From Streptosporangium minutum (lineage in GTDB: Bacteria > Actinomycetota > Actinomycetes > Streptosporangiales > Streptosporangiaceae), in assembly GCF_002149035.1 (NCBI RefSeq), contig NZ_NGFP01000012.1, forward strand, positions 28,831 to 70,115: a stretch of 41,285 bases of DNA, read 5' to 3'. The number at the start of each line of letters is the position of its first letter. Position 1 is the first letter of the stretch. Of this stretch, positions 8,473-17,020 are shown one piece after another. Made by a program: the position numbers and the translations under genes. The notes beneath the pieces were generated by a model. That model worked only from the letters and a program-made list of their open reading frames with translations, ran no database searches and was not told the DNA's origin.

Positions 8473-9657
8473 TCAGGGCGCGAAGATCTCCTCGCGCGCC
8501 TGCTCCAGGGCGGCGAGAACCGCACCGCGCAGCACCGGGTTCCCCTCGACCTCGCTGGCTACCACCTGCGGGCGGACCGGGCAGATCCGGGCCACCGCCT
8601 CCTCGATCCTGGAGGTCAGCGCGCCCCCGCCCGCCTGGCTCACCTCTCCTGCCAGCACCACGAGCCCGGGGTCGAGCACGACGGAGACCGATGCCACGCC
8701 CAGCGCCAACCGCTCGGCGATCTCGTCCAGCAGGGGCTCCCCGCGCTCCCCGGCCTCGACGGCCGCCGCGACGCACTCGGCGGCGCTGCCTCCCCCGAAG
8801 CCGTGGGTGGCGGCGAGCTCGGCCACCGCCTCCGCGCTGACCAGCGACTGCAGGCCGCCCGCGAGCGAGGGCAGCCGCCCGGGCACCGCCCGCACGTCCG
8901 CGGCCAGCGGCACGCCGGGCACGGGGAGGTAACCGATCTCGCCCGCGCTCCCGGACCGGCCGCGGTGCAGCCGGCCACCGAGCACGACGCCGAGGCCGAT
9001 GCCCCGGCCCACCCAGAGCAGCACGAAGTCGTCGACGTCCCGCGCCGCGCCCAGGGTGCGCTCGGCGACGGCGACGAGGTTCACATCGTTTTCAATCTTG
9101 ATGTCCCGACGCAGGTCACGGGCGAGCGCCTCATGGATGCCCTCGTGCCAGCCCGGCAGGTCGAAGGAGAAACGGACGTCCCCGGTCCGGGGATCGACCA
9201 CACCCGGCGTGCCGATCACGACCGACCGCAGCTTGGAGAGCGCGACCTTGGCCGACCGGCATGCCTTGACGACCGCGCTGTGCACGAGGGCGACCGGGTC
9301 GTCGTGCCCGTTCGGCGCGACCGTCACCTCGGCGACGATCTCCCCGTGGATATCCGCGATGGCGGTGGTGACGAATTCCGGGCCGACATCCAGGCCCGCC
9401 ACATAGGCAGAGGAGGGGATAATTCCATAAAGCGCCGCATTAGGCCCTCTCCCGCCCGCCTGCTCCCCCGCCACCTCGACCAGACCGCGCTCCTCCAGAC
9501 GGGCGAGCGTCTGTGACGCCGTCACCTTGGAAAGGCCGGTGAGCTCCCCGATCTGGCCCCGCGTCAGCGGTCCCGAGTCAAGCAACAGCTCCAGGGCGGC
9601 CCGGTCGTTGATCTCCCTCAATAGCCTGGGCACGCCAGGACGTCGCTCCATACGCAT
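8473..9657 (-). CDS. ROK family transcriptional regulator
   Basis: The 394-residue protein has an N-terminal winged helix (about 10-80: LTRGQIGELTGLSKVTASQTLARLEERGLVEV) and a ROK sugar-kinase-like domain beginning GLDVGPEFVTTAIADIHG. The ROK zinc motif CxCGxxGCxE is absent; the region after SAGEIGYL has no Cys, as in several regulators that have lost kinase function. It probably binds a sugar or sugar phosphate and represses genes nearby. It is divergent from a condensation-like gene, and dyads in the shared region, one like that upstream of the GH3 gene, suggest it controls itself, that gene, and perhaps the hydrolase and NRPS operon. ATG 9651 is an alternative start. Confidence 0.9.
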   Translation of the reverse strand: MRMERRPGVPRLLREINDRAALELLLDSGPLTRGQIGELTGLSKVTASQTLARLEERGLVEVAGEQAGGRGPNAALYGIIPSSAYVAGLDVGPEFVTTAIADIHGEIVAEVTVAPNGHDDPVALVHSAVVKACRSAKVALSKLRSVVIGTPGVVDPRTGDVRFSFDLPGWHEGIHEALARDLRRDIKIENDVNLVAVAERTLGAARDVDDFVLLWVGRGIGLGVVLGGRLHRGRSGSAGEIGYLPVPGVPLAADVRAVPGRLPSLAGGLQSLVSAEAVAELAATHGFGGGSAAECVAAAVEAGERGEPLLDEIAERLALGVASVSVVLDPGLVVLAGEVSQAGGGALTSRIEEAVARICPVRPQVVASEVEGNPVLRGAVLAALEQAREEIFAP

Positions 9658-10032
9658 GCTCTCTTGTTCGCCGTTTCCCCGTCGCTTTTACATTCAGATA
9701 AGAATAGCGGTTCTATTCATTAATAAGGCTTCCTGATAGTTTAGCCCCATGGAGGCCTCGCGGGGGGCCGCAGGGGCGCCCCTCGCCATGCCGCCCGCCT
9801 CCCGGTCCGCCCGCGCCCGCGTCGCCCGATCCGCCCGATCCGTCCCGCGCCCGCACCGTGTCCACCCCGCGCCATGTCCGCGTCGCCGGGAAACCGCTCT
9901 CCCCGGCCCCCTTTCTCCCCGCCGCCGGAAAATCGAGGCTTGCGACGCTCGCCCGTCGCGTGGAACACTCCCGAAAACGGTAAAGGTTCTTTTCAGTAAG
10001 AGCCTTCCGTGGGTGGCGAGGCAGGTCTCGAC
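9658..10032. promoter_or_regulatory. Intergenic region between ROK gene and condensation-like gene, with three dyads
   Basis: The first 80 bp are AT-rich, unlike the surroundings. They hold a perfect GAATAG/CTATTC inverted repeat (9702-9718, 5-nt spacer) and ATAAGG-CTT-CCTGAT (9723-9737, one mismatch), which shares TTAATA and TTCCTG with the box at 4711-4726. The rest, 9740-9980, is GC-rich with short CGATCCGCC-like repeats and no convincing gene. A hairpin at 9983-10006 precedes the next start. Confidence 0.5.
9983..10006 (+). promoter_or_regulatory. Leader hairpin AAGGTTCTT / AAGAGCCTT
   Basis: The 9-bp stem has one G-T pair and a TTCAGT loop. It ends 26 nt before ATG 10033 and abuts GTG 10009, which is one reason to prefer the ATG. 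It could affect translation initiation of the condensation-like protein. Confidence 0.4.
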
Positions 10033-11706
10033 ATGGACACCATCATCAGGATCGCAGCCGACTACGCGGGACGGCCGACCCGGAACGGGCCCGTCACGAT
10101 GGGTCAGGCCAACATGGCGCGTTGCGTGCTCCGCGACCCGCCGCTCCACATGAACTTCCGCGTCACCAAACACCTTCCGGCGGGAACGACCTTCACCGCC
10201 GTCACCGAGGCGGTCGGACGGCTGCTCTCCCGGCACGAGAGCCTCCGGGCCACCATCCGCTCCGGCGTCCAGCATGTGCCCGGGGCCGGGGTGTTCCCCA
10301 TCGAGGTGTACGGCGCCGCGACGGACGGCGCCGGGCCGGAGGCCGCCGAGCACGCCCTGGACGGGCTCGCCGAGGAGGTCGGCCTGCGGATGCAGGGCGC
10401 CCGGTTCGACGTGGAGGCCGAGCTCCCCATCCGGGTTGCCGTGATCACCGACAGGGACGTGCCGCGCCGGGCGGTCTTCGTCCTCCCCCACACCTCGGTG
10501 GACGCGATCGGCCTGGCCACCGTCATGCGTGAGTGGGAACGCCTGATCCGGGGTGACGCCGTACCCGCTCCGTGCCCCATGCAGCCGCTCGAACTGGCCG
10601 TCGCCGAGGGCACCCCGCTCGCCCGGCGGCGCACCGAGGCGGCGCTGCGGCACTGGGAGACCCAGCTCAGGCGCGTGCCGCAGTCCATGTTCGCGATCGA
10701 CGAGGTGGCCGACGCCGACGCGATCCGCCCACGGCTCAGGGTCCGCTCCGCCGTGGCCGGCGAGGCGCTGGGCGCCGTCGCGAGCCGTACCGGGGCAAGC
10801 CGCTCGGTGGTGACGCTCGCCGCGCTGGGCATGCTGATCGGCCTGCGGAACACCCAGCGGACCTGCGTGATCGCCTCGCTGTCGAGCAACCGGGTCCGTC
10901 CCGAGCTGCGCGACTACGTGGGGCCGCTGGCCCAGGACGCGCTGATGGCCGCCGACCTCGACGTTCCCACCTTCGATGAGGCGGTCCGGCGCTTCCGCGG
11001 CGCCTCCCTGGCCGGATACCAGCACAGCCGCTTCGACTCCACCGCGCTCTGGGAGGTCATCGAGGGCGTCAACGCCGAGCGGGGGGTGAACTTCGCACGC
11101 GACTGCGTCTTCAACGACATGAGCGGCGTCACCGTCGCCGACCGGGAGCCCCCGCCCGCCGCCGACGTCGAGTGCGGCTGGCTGCCCGAGGCCTCGCTCC
11201 CCGCGCATCTCGCACTCTGGGCCAACCGGCTGGAGGAAGAGGTGGACCTGACGTTCTGGATCGATCCACGGGTGATGTCCCGCCAGGAGGCGGAGGGTTT
11301 CGGGACCGGGCTCGTCAGGCTGCTGATCGAGGCCGGGGACCGGGTGATCCCCACGGCGGAGATCCCGGCCGTCTCCGGGGTCGCGCCCGCCGGCCACGGA
11401 CCCGGCTGGGTCCACGTCGACTCCTGCTGGGTGAGCCTCGACGCGGTCGGCCGGCTGGTCGGCGAGGCCGTCGGCGGGCGGCCGCACCGCGTGATCCACG
11501 GTGCCGACGGACGCCTGATCTGCCACGTCACCTCGGGAACCCCCGAGGAGATCCACGCCGCCTGTCTCGCCCTGCTGCCGGGCCGCACCTCCGCCATGAC
11601 GCCCCACCACTACGTCGTGCACCGGCCCGCGCCCGGCGACACCTGGCTGGACAGCCCCGTGGTGACCGAGGGTGACGGACGCCGACTCAATTCTTTCCTG
11701 ACCTAG
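10033..11706 (+). CDS. Stand-alone condensation-domain-like protein
   Basis: The 557-residue protein has a condensation/CoA-acyltransferase-superfamily fold. Seen: MGQANMARCVL near the start (C1-like), RHESLRATIR (about 68-77, C2-like), and PHTSVDA (152-158) at the HHxxxDG position, where the catalytic second His and Asp remain and the first His is Pro. The final 100 residues (after about 450) go beyond a single C domain and are unrecognised. There is no A or carrier domain. It could condense a carrier-bound acyl or aminoacyl group with a free amine. It is divergent from the ROK regulator and faces the Rrf2 gene 38 bp downstream. GTG 10009 is an alternative start; GAGGCAGG upstream of ATG 10033 favours the latter. 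Confidence 0.75.
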   Translation: MDTIIRIAADYAGRPTRNGPVTMGQANMARCVLRDPPLHMNFRVTKHLPAGTTFTAVTEAVGRLLSRHESLRATIRSGVQHVPGAGVFPIEVYGAATDGAGPEAAEHALDGLAEEVGLRMQGARFDVEAELPIRVAVITDRDVPRRAVFVLPHTSVDAIGLATVMREWERLIRGDAVPAPCPMQPLELAVAEGTPLARRRTEAALRHWETQLRRVPQSMFAIDEVADADAIRPRLRVRSAVAGEALGAVASRTGASRSVVTLAALGMLIGLRNTQRTCVIASLSSNRVRPELRDYVGPLAQDALMAADLDVPTFDEAVRRFRGASLAGYQHSRFDSTALWEVIEGVNAERGVNFARDCVFNDMSGVTVADREPPPAADVECGWLPEASLPAHLALWANRLEEEVDLTFWIDPRVMSRQEAEGFGTGLVRLLIEAGDRVIPTAEIPAVSGVAPAGHGPGWVHVDSCWVSLDAVGRLVGEAVGGRPHRVIHGADGRLICHVTSGTPEEIHAACLALLPGRTSAMTPHHYVVHRPAPGDTWLDSPVVTEGDGRRLNSFLT

Positions 11707-11733
11707 CGCATAAGCAGTCAATAGCAGGCGGGA

Positions 11734-11743
11734 TAATCGATTA
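11734..11743. promoter_or_regulatory. Palindrome TAATCGATTA overlapping a possible -10, 1 nt before the Rrf2 start
   Basis: The 10-bp perfect palindrome ends at 11743 and the ATG is at 11745. GATAAT (11732-11737) fits a -10 placed for a leaderless transcript. No Shine-Dalgarno sequence is present. An Rrf2 dimer binding here would block its own promoter (inference). Confidence 0.4.
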
Positions 11744-11744
11744 C

Positions 11745-12194
11745 ATGCGTCTATCCGCTCGTGTCGACTATGCCCTGCGTGCCGCCGCCGAACTCGCCGC
11801 CGCCGGCGAGGGACCAACCACTGTGGGTGAGCTGGCCAAAGAGCAGGACATGCCGCCCAAGTATCTGGAGAACATCCTCCTGCAGATGCGCCGGGCGGGC
11901 CTGGTCCGCGGTCAGCGTGGCCCCGAGGGCGGTTACGTGCTGGCCCGGCCGGCCGCGGAGATCACCTTGGCCGACGTGATCCGCGCCGTGGACGGCCCGC
12001 TGGCCAACGTGCGGGGCGAGCGGCCCGAGCATGTCGACTACCGGGGCCCCGCCGAGTCGTTGCAGCAGGTCTGGATCGCGTTGCGGGCCAGCGAGCGGGC
12101 GATCCTGGAGGAGGTCACGCTTGACAGCGTGGCCACCGGCGCGCTTCCCGAGCGGGTCCGCCAGCTCGCCGCCGACCCCGCCGCCTGGGACTGA
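11745..12194 (+). CDS. Rrf2 family transcriptional regulator, cysteine-free
   Basis: The 149-residue protein shows a full Rrf2 winged helix: MRLSARVDYALRAAAELA, then VGELAKEQDMPPKYLENILLQMRRAGLVRGQRGPEGGY (in pieces). Members such as NsrR and IscR bind Fe-S clusters through three Cys; this protein has no Cys at all, so it must sense something else or act by DNA binding only. The start looks leaderless. It is followed 10 nt later by endonuclease VIII on the same strand, so the two may be co-transcribed. Confidence 0.88.
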   Translation: MRLSARVDYALRAAAELAAAGEGPTTVGELAKEQDMPPKYLENILLQMRRAGLVRGQRGPEGGYVLARPAAEITLADVIRAVDGPLANVRGERPEHVDYRGPAESLQQVWIALRASERAILEEVTLDSVATGALPERVRQLAADPAAWD

Positions 12195-12204
12195 GCGGGC
12201 TCCC

Positions 12205-12996
12205 GTGCCCGAGGGCGACGTCGTCTACCGCACCGCGAGGCGGCTCGGCCAGGCACTCGACGGCCGGATCCTGACGCGTTCCGACTTCCGCGTGCCACGC
12301 CACGCCACGGCCGATCTCACCGGCCGTGCCGTGCTGGAGACCGTCTCGCGCGGCAAACACCTGCTCACCCGGGTCGACGGCGGCCTGACCGTCCACACCC
12401 ATCTGCGCATGGAGGGGAGCTGGCAGATCTCACCCGCCGGCCGTCGGCCGCCCCCCGGCGACGTGGTCCGCCTGGTGCTGGCCAACGCCGAATGGCAGGC
12501 GGTGGGAGTACGGCTCGGCGTGGTCGACCTGGTGACGACCGCTGAGGAGGATCGGCTCGTCGGGCATCTCGGACCCGACCTGCTGGGACCGGACTGGGAT
12601 CCGGCGGAGGCCGTACGGCGGCTGGCGGGGAACCCCGGGCTGACCATCGGAGAGGCGCTGCTCGACCAGCGCAACCTGGCGGGGATCGGCACCGTCTATC
12701 GGGCCGAGACGCTTTTCCTCGCGGGGGTCTCGCCGTGGCGGCCGGTGGGGACGATCGAGGATGTGAGGAGGATCGTTGCGCTCGCGCAGCGGTTACTGCA
12801 CACCAACAGAGAGCGGGAACGGCGCGTGATGACGGGCGATGCCCGCGCGGGCCGGAGCACGTGGGTCTACGGCAGGGCAGGAAGACCTTGCCTGCGCTGC
12901 GGACGTCGGATCAGTCGCGGGGAGATGGGGGCACAGCCGCAGGAACGGCTGATCTTCTGGTGCCGTCACTGCCAGCCGGAAGAACCGACCGGCTAA
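12205..12996 (+). CDS. nei: Endonuclease VIII / formamidopyrimidine-type DNA glycosylase
   Basis: The 263-residue base-excision repair enzyme removes oxidised pyrimidines and nicks the abasic site. After Met removal the N terminus is [13 protein letters not shown], giving the catalytic Pro and Glu. The Lys loop [10 protein letters not shown], the helix-two-turn-helix sequence [17 protein letters not shown] and a C-terminal CLRC...CRHC zinc finger (near 231-257) are all present, so it looks active. GTG 12205 is the only start that puts PEG first. Its stop overlaps the clgR stop tail to tail by 3 nt, leaving no room for a separate terminator. Confidence 0.93.
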   Translation: MPEGDVVYRTARRLGQALDGRILTRSDFRVPRHATADLTGRAVLETVSRGKHLLTRVDGGLTVHTHLRMEGSWQISPAGRRPPPGDVVRLVLANAEWQAVGVRLGVVDLVTTAEEDRLVGHLGPDLLGPDWDPAEAVRRLAGNPGLTIGEALLDQRNLAGIGTVYRAETLFLAGVSPWRPVGTIEDVRRIVALAQRLLHTNRERERRVMTGDARAGRSTWVYGRAGRPCLRCGRRISRGEMGAQPQERLIFWCRHCQPEEPTG

Positions 12997-13352
12997 GCGG
13001 CGACCATGTCGTTGACTTCGGGAAAGACGGAATCCGGGAGGGAACCGGGCACGGTCTCGGCGATCGGCAGACGCTCCCGTTCGGGAACATCGCCGGCGAG
13101 CACTGGGGCGTGCTGGAGCTCGGCCAGTGCGAACTGGTCGGAGACCTCACGGAGCACCTGTGAAAGCGGCACCCCGAGGGCGCCGCAGATTGACGCGAGC
13201 AGCTCAGAAGAGGCTTCCTTCTGACCACGTTCCACCTCGGACAGGTATCCGAGGGAGACACGGGCCAGTGTGGACACCTCACGCAAGGTGCGGCTCTGCC
13301 GCACCCGCAGCCGCCGCAACACGTCACCGAGCAGCTGACGCAGCAGGACCAT
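12993..13352 (-). CDS. clgR: ClgR-type XRE family regulator of Clp protease genes
   Basis: The 119-residue protein matches Clg[15 protein letters not shown], then the helix-turn-helix [40 protein letters not shown] and an acidic tail. ClgR activates clp and other proteostasis genes and is itself degraded by ClpP; the C terminus here ends in MVAA, the kind of alanine-ended tail that ClpXP recognises. ATG 13352 is chosen because GGGAGGGAG lies about 7 nt upstream; an in-frame ATG at 13460 would add 36 basic residues not typical of the family. Position next to cinA, pgsA and ftsK matches the conserved actinobacterial order. Confidence 0.9.
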   Translation of the reverse strand: MVLLRQLLGDVLRRLRVRQSRTLREVSTLARVSLGYLSEVERGQKEASSELLASICGALGVPLSQVLREVSDQFALAELQHAPVLAGDVPERERLPIAETVPGSLPDSVFPEVNDMVAA

Positions 13353-13559
13353 CTGTCGCTCCCTCCCCGGCGCGGGCGTCTTCGCGACACTCCGCGCGAT
13401 CGGTTCGTGCCGCCCGTTCTTCGAACGCGACCCTTGGTACATACTCCTCGCCGTCATCATCGCTTGACCTTTACCTCACTCACATCTCCACCGTACCTGT
13501 ATCCACCGACACCGCGGCAGACCGTGGTGAGCATGTTCGCTGGGGACGTAACGCGGTAA

Positions 13560-14063
13560 TCACCCGGAATGTTCCCCCAAGTTCGCCTCCAGCACACCTT
13601 GCAGCAGATCCACAGCCTCATTCACCGTCGATTGGCGAATTTCCTCACGTGACCCGTCAAGCCGGAGATCCCGGTGCCATACCCGCCCATCGGGCCCGCT
13701 AACGGCCAGGTGCACGGTGCCGACCGGTTTGCCGTCCTGCGGATCGGGACCGGCCACCCCGGTGGCGGCCAGACCGTAGGTGGAACCGGTGAGCCGGCGC
13801 ACACCGCTCGCCATCGCCGCGGCGACCTGCGGGTGGACGGCCCCCTCGCGTTCCAGCAGCTCGGCGGGGACGCCCAGCAGGCGCTCCTTGAGCTCGGTGG
13901 CATAGGAGACGACCCCGCCCACGAAGGCCGCCGACGCACCGGCGGGGCCGGTGAGCGCGGCGCCGATCAGCCCCGCCGTCAGCGACTCCGCCACCGCCAC
14001 CGTCTCGCCCTTGCGGACGAGCAGCGAGAGCACGTGGGTGGCGGCGAGCAGGCGGTGACTCAT
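13560..14063 (-). CDS. cinA: CinA C-terminal-domain protein, nicotinamide-nucleotide amidase
   Basis: The 167-residue protein is predicted to hydrolyse NMN to nicotinate mononucleotide (PncC activity). It contains only the CinA C-terminal domain: VAVAESLTAGLIGAAL, AAFVGGVVSYATELKERLLGV and TYGLAATGVAGPDPQDGKPVGTV (in pieces) are its typical motifs. ATG 14063 overlaps the pgsA stop (ATGA), so it is coupled to pgsA. A 98-bp gap follows before the 13460-13352 clgR leader, and GTTCGC at 13535-13540 there is half of a ClgR-like box. Confidence 0.92.
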   Translation of the reverse strand: MSHRLLAATHVLSLLVRKGETVAVAESLTAGLIGAALTGPAGASAAFVGGVVSYATELKERLLGVPAELLEREGAVHPQVAAAMASGVRRLTGSTYGLAATGVAGPDPQDGKPVGTVHLAVSGPDGRVWHRDLRLDGSREEIRQSTVNEAVDLLQGVLEANLGEHSG

Positions 14064-14665
14064 CGGGCCCGCGCCCGCTTCGCCACCTGCCGCAGTTTGA
14101 CCGCGCGGATCACGTAGTCGAGCCCCGTGCCCACCGTCACGACGACAGCCGCCCCCATGACGGTCCAGCGGATCGGCTCGGGCACACCCGGCCACATGTA
14201 GGAGACGATCGCCGCGATCTGCAGGACGGTCTTCACCTTGCCGCCGTAGCTGGCCGGTATGACGCCGTGCCTGATGACCGCGAAGCGCAGGACGGTGACT
14301 GCCAGCTCCCTGCCGAGGATCACGATGGTGACCCACCAGGCCAGCTCTTCCAGGGCCGAGAGGCTGATCAGTGCGGCACCGATCAGGGCCTTGTCGGCGA
14401 TCGGGTCGGCGATCTTCCCGAAGTCGGTGACGAGGCCGTAGCGGCGCGCCAGCTCCCCGTCGAGCAGATCGGTGAGCGAGGCCACCAGGAAGACCACCAG
14501 CGCGGTGACGCGCCAGCCGGAGCCCGGCAGGAAGAGACAGAACACGAAGAACGGAACCATCGCCAGCCGTATCACCGTGACGACGTTGGCGATGTTCCAT
14601 GCGCTCACCTTGGGGCGCGTGGCTGCCGCGGTCGGATCAGTGCCGGTCTCTGGCGTGTTGGTCAT
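14060..14665 (-). CDS. pgsA: CDP-diacylglycerol--glycerol-3-phosphate 3-phosphatidyltransferase
   Basis: The 201-residue membrane enzyme makes phosphatidylglycerol phosphate from CDP-diacylglycerol. The CDP-alcohol phosphotransferase signature is complete: DLLDGELARRYG followed by FGKIADPIADK, with the Asp residues that bind the metals. Several hydrophobic segments cover the rest (IRLAMVPFFVFCLFLPG, VTALVVFLVASL, WWVTIVILGREL). The start ATG 14665 lies 25 nt from the rimO stop, so it probably shares the rimO transcript, and its stop overlaps the cinA start. Confidence 0.93.
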   Translation of the reverse strand: MTNTPETGTDPTAAATRPKVSAWNIANVVTVIRLAMVPFFVFCLFLPGSGWRVTALVVFLVASLTDLLDGELARRYGLVTDFGKIADPIADKALIGAALISLSALEELAWWVTIVILGRELAVTVLRFAVIRHGVIPASYGGKVKTVLQIAAIVSYMWPGVPEPIRWTVMGAAVVVTVGTGLDYVIRAVKLRQVAKRARAR

Positions 14666-14690
14666 ACGCTCTCCCGGCCCGGCGGCGCGT

Positions 14691-16100
14691 TCACGAGGCT
14701 GCCTTGATTCGGGCGATCAGGTCGACCCCTTCGGAGTCGACCACGACGGCCCGGACGATCTGGCCGGGGACCAGGCCGATGCCCTGGACCGTCACGGAAC
14801 CGTCGACCTCCGGCCCCTGGTGGGCCGCACGGCCTTCGTAGCCGCCGTCGCCGAGATCCTCCTCGATGAGGACGTCCACCTCCGTGCCGATCCGCTCCTC
14901 GGCCCGCTGGGCCATGAGCTCCTCGGCCAGCTCGGTGAGCGCGGCCACCCGGGCGTCGACGGTCTCCTGGTCCAGCTTCCCGGGGAGCGCTGCCGCCTCG
15001 GTGCCGTCCTCGTCGGAGTAGCCGAAGACGCCGATCACATCGAGCCTGGCCTCCTGGAGGAAAGCCGTCAGCTCGGCGAACTCCTCCTCGGTCTCGCCGG
15101 GGAAGCCCACGATGAAGTTGGAGCGCACGCCCGCCTCGGGGGCGATCGCCCGGACGCTCTCCAGCAGGTCGAGGAAGCGCCGGGGGTCGCCGAAGCGGCG
15201 CATCCGGCGCAGCACCGAGCCGCTGGCGTGCTGGAAGGAGAGGTCGAAGTAGGGGGCCACGCTCTCGGTCGAGGCGATCATCTCCAGCAGGCCCGGGCGG
15301 AGCTCGGCGGGCTGCAGGTAGCTGACCCGCACCCGCTCGATGCCCTCGGTCGCGGCGAGGGAGGGCAGCAGCTTCTCCAGTGCCCGCAGGTCGCCGAGGT
15401 CCTTGCCGTAGGAGGTGGAGTTCTCGCTGACCAGCACGAGCTCCTTGACGCCCTGCCCGGCCAGCCACGCGGCCTCGCTGACGAGCTCCTCGGGACTGCG
15501 TGAGACGTAGGCGCCGCGGAAGGCCGGGATGGCGCAGAAGGTGCAGCGCCGGTCGCAGCCGGAGGCCAGCTTCAGCGAGGCCACCGGCCCGTCGCCCAGG
15601 CGCTTGCGCAGCGGCCGGGGGCCGCTGGCGGGAGCCAGCCCGTCGGGCAGCTCCCCGTGGCCGGGGATGTTGGTCTTGGGGGCGGCGGCGCGCTCGACCG
15701 GCGAGATGGGCAGCAGGGTCCTGCGGTCACGGGGACTGTGCGGGACGAGCGGCTTGCCCTCCAGCACGTCGTCCAGACGCGTGCCGATCTGGGTGTAGTC
15801 GTCGAAGGAGATGACGGCCGCCGCCTCGGGCAGCGCGTCGGCGAGCTGGTCGCCGTAGCGCTCGGCCATACAGCCCGCGGCGACCACCTTGGCCCCGGAG
15901 TCGGCCGCGGCGAGCAGCGTGTCGATGGAGTCCTTTTTCGCTGAGTCGATGAAGCCGCAGGTGTTGACGACGATGACATCGGGGTCGTCGTCGCCCACCT
16001 GCCAACCGGCAGCCTCAAGACGCGCGGCGAGCTCCTCGGAGTCGACCTCGTTGCGCGCGCAGCCCAGTGTGATCAGCGATGCGGTTCGGCGGGATGACAT
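14691..16100 (-). CDS. rimO: Ribosomal protein S12 methylthiotransferase RimO
   Basis: This radical-SAM enzyme of 469 residues (ATG 16100; GTG 16109 is also possible) adds a methylthio group to Asp of ribosomal protein S12. The N-terminal domain has the three cluster Cys in [24 protein letters not shown] and [10 protein letters not shown]. The radical-SAM motif is [13 protein letters not shown], and a TRAM-type beta domain closes the protein ([14 protein letters not shown] onward). A Pro/Lys-containing insert lies between the first two domains ([20 protein letters not shown]), common in actinobacterial homologues. It is upstream of pgsA in the same orientation and about 70 nt from the HTH/DUF4115 gene. 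Confidence 0.93.
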   Translation of the reverse strand: MSSRRTASLITLGCARNEVDSEELAARLEAAGWQVGDDDPDVIVVNTCGFIDSAKKDSIDTLLAAADSGAKVVAAGCMAERYGDQLADALPEAAAVISFDDYTQIGTRLDDVLEGKPLVPHSPRDRRTLLPISPVERAAAPKTNIPGHGELPDGLAPASGPRPLRKRLGDGPVASLKLASGCDRRCTFCAIPAFRGAYVSRSPEELVSEAAWLAGQGVKELVLVSENSTSYGKDLGDLRALEKLLPSLAATEGIERVRVSYLQPAELRPGLLEMIASTESVAPYFDLSFQHASGSVLRRMRRFGDPRRFLDLLESVRAIAPEAGVRSNFIVGFPGETEEEFAELTAFLQEARLDVIGVFGYSDEDGTEAAALPGKLDQETVDARVAALTELAEELMAQRAEERIGTEVDVLIEEDLGDGGYEGRAAHQGPEVDGSVTVQGIGLVPGQIVRAVVVDSEGVDLIARIKAAS

Positions 16101-16169
16101 GGTGAACACTACGGTATCGGGAGTTGGCCACTACCGATGCACCTCCCCCGTCACAAGCTCGCCGCGGGA

Positions 16170-16940
16170 CTAACCGGGCTGGGGCGCGGAGGCCCCGTAG
16201 GAGCGGTTGAGGACCTGTCCCGAGGGACCGGGGGTCCCGAGATTCTTGCCGTTCACCTGCAGCAGGAAGGCTCCCCCGTCGCCGAAGGTGACCTTCACCC
16301 CCTTCTTCGCCTTCCAGACGGAGGTTTTACCCGCCTCCAGCATGCCGGAGAAGAGTTTCCGGCCTCCCGTTTCCGTCACGTCGAGCCAGGACGAGCGCTT
16401 CGCCTTGACCTGGAAGACGACCAGGTCGCCCCGCTTGCCGGTCGCCGGCGCCGCCGCGTGGCGCGACGGGTTCGGCGTGACGGCCCGGCCGGTCGGCGAG
16501 GCCGCCGGCGGCGGCACGGCCGGCACCGAGGCCGGGCGGACGTCCGCCGTGGGCGTGTCCCCGCCGCCCATCATCTTCACCACGCCGAACACCACGACGA
16601 TGGCCAGCGCGACCGCCATCGCGGTCGTCCAGTTGGGTGAACGGCTCTCCCGGATCTTGATCGGCGTGTCCGCCTGGAACACACTGGCCGCCCGCACAGG
16701 CAGCGGCACGCCCCCGTGCGACTCGTCGTACTTGTGCACCATGGTCTCCGGGTCCAGCCCGATGACCTTGGAGATGTTACGGATGTGTCCCCGCGCGTAG
16801 AAGTCTCCCCCGCACTGGGAGAAGTCATCCCGCTCGATCGCGTGGATCAGCGCCTCACGAACGCGCGTGCGCGCGCTCAACTGCCCGACGGTCAGACCCG
16901 CCGCCCGACGCGCCTCTGCCAGATCGCTGCCAATGCTCAT
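16170..16940 (-). CDS. RodZ-like HTH protein with membrane anchor and DUF4115
   Basis: The 256-residue bitopic membrane protein has an N-terminal XRE-like helix-turn-helix (GSDLAEARRAAGLTVGQLS to about 80, with YARGHIRNISKVIGLDP), one transmembrane helix (TTAMAVALAIVVVFGVVKMM, near 123-142), a Pro/Thr/Ala-rich linker and a C-terminal DUF4115 beta domain (FQVKAKRSSWLDVTETGG onward). This is the RodZ architecture; in rods RodZ links MreB to the wall machinery, while in actinobacteria the role is less clear. It sits between ftsK and rimO, as in many actinobacteria. ATG 16940 is chosen since GGGGGCG precedes it. Confidence 0.88.
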   Translation of the reverse strand: MSIGSDLAEARRAAGLTVGQLSARTRVREALIHAIERDDFSQCGGDFYARGHIRNISKVIGLDPETMVHKYDESHGGVPLPVRAASVFQADTPIKIRESRSPNWTTAMAVALAIVVVFGVVKMMGGGDTPTADVRPASVPAVPPPAASPTGRAVTPNPSRHAAAPATGKRGDLVVFQVKAKRSSWLDVTETGGRKLFSGMLEAGKTSVWKAKKGVKVTFGDGGAFLLQVNGKNLGTPGPSGQVLNRSYGASAPQPG

Positions 16941-17020
16941 AGCGCACGCCCCCAAGCCCCCGACGCTGCGTAGTGAACCCTATTCAACCAGTAATCGAAC
17001 GGGGCTCGTGCGGTGGGGGG

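Noticed and set aside
13535-13540. ClgR box upstream of clgR
   Set aside because: GTTCGC is present but the expected GCG half at the right spacing is not, so autoregulation is not supported by this site alone.
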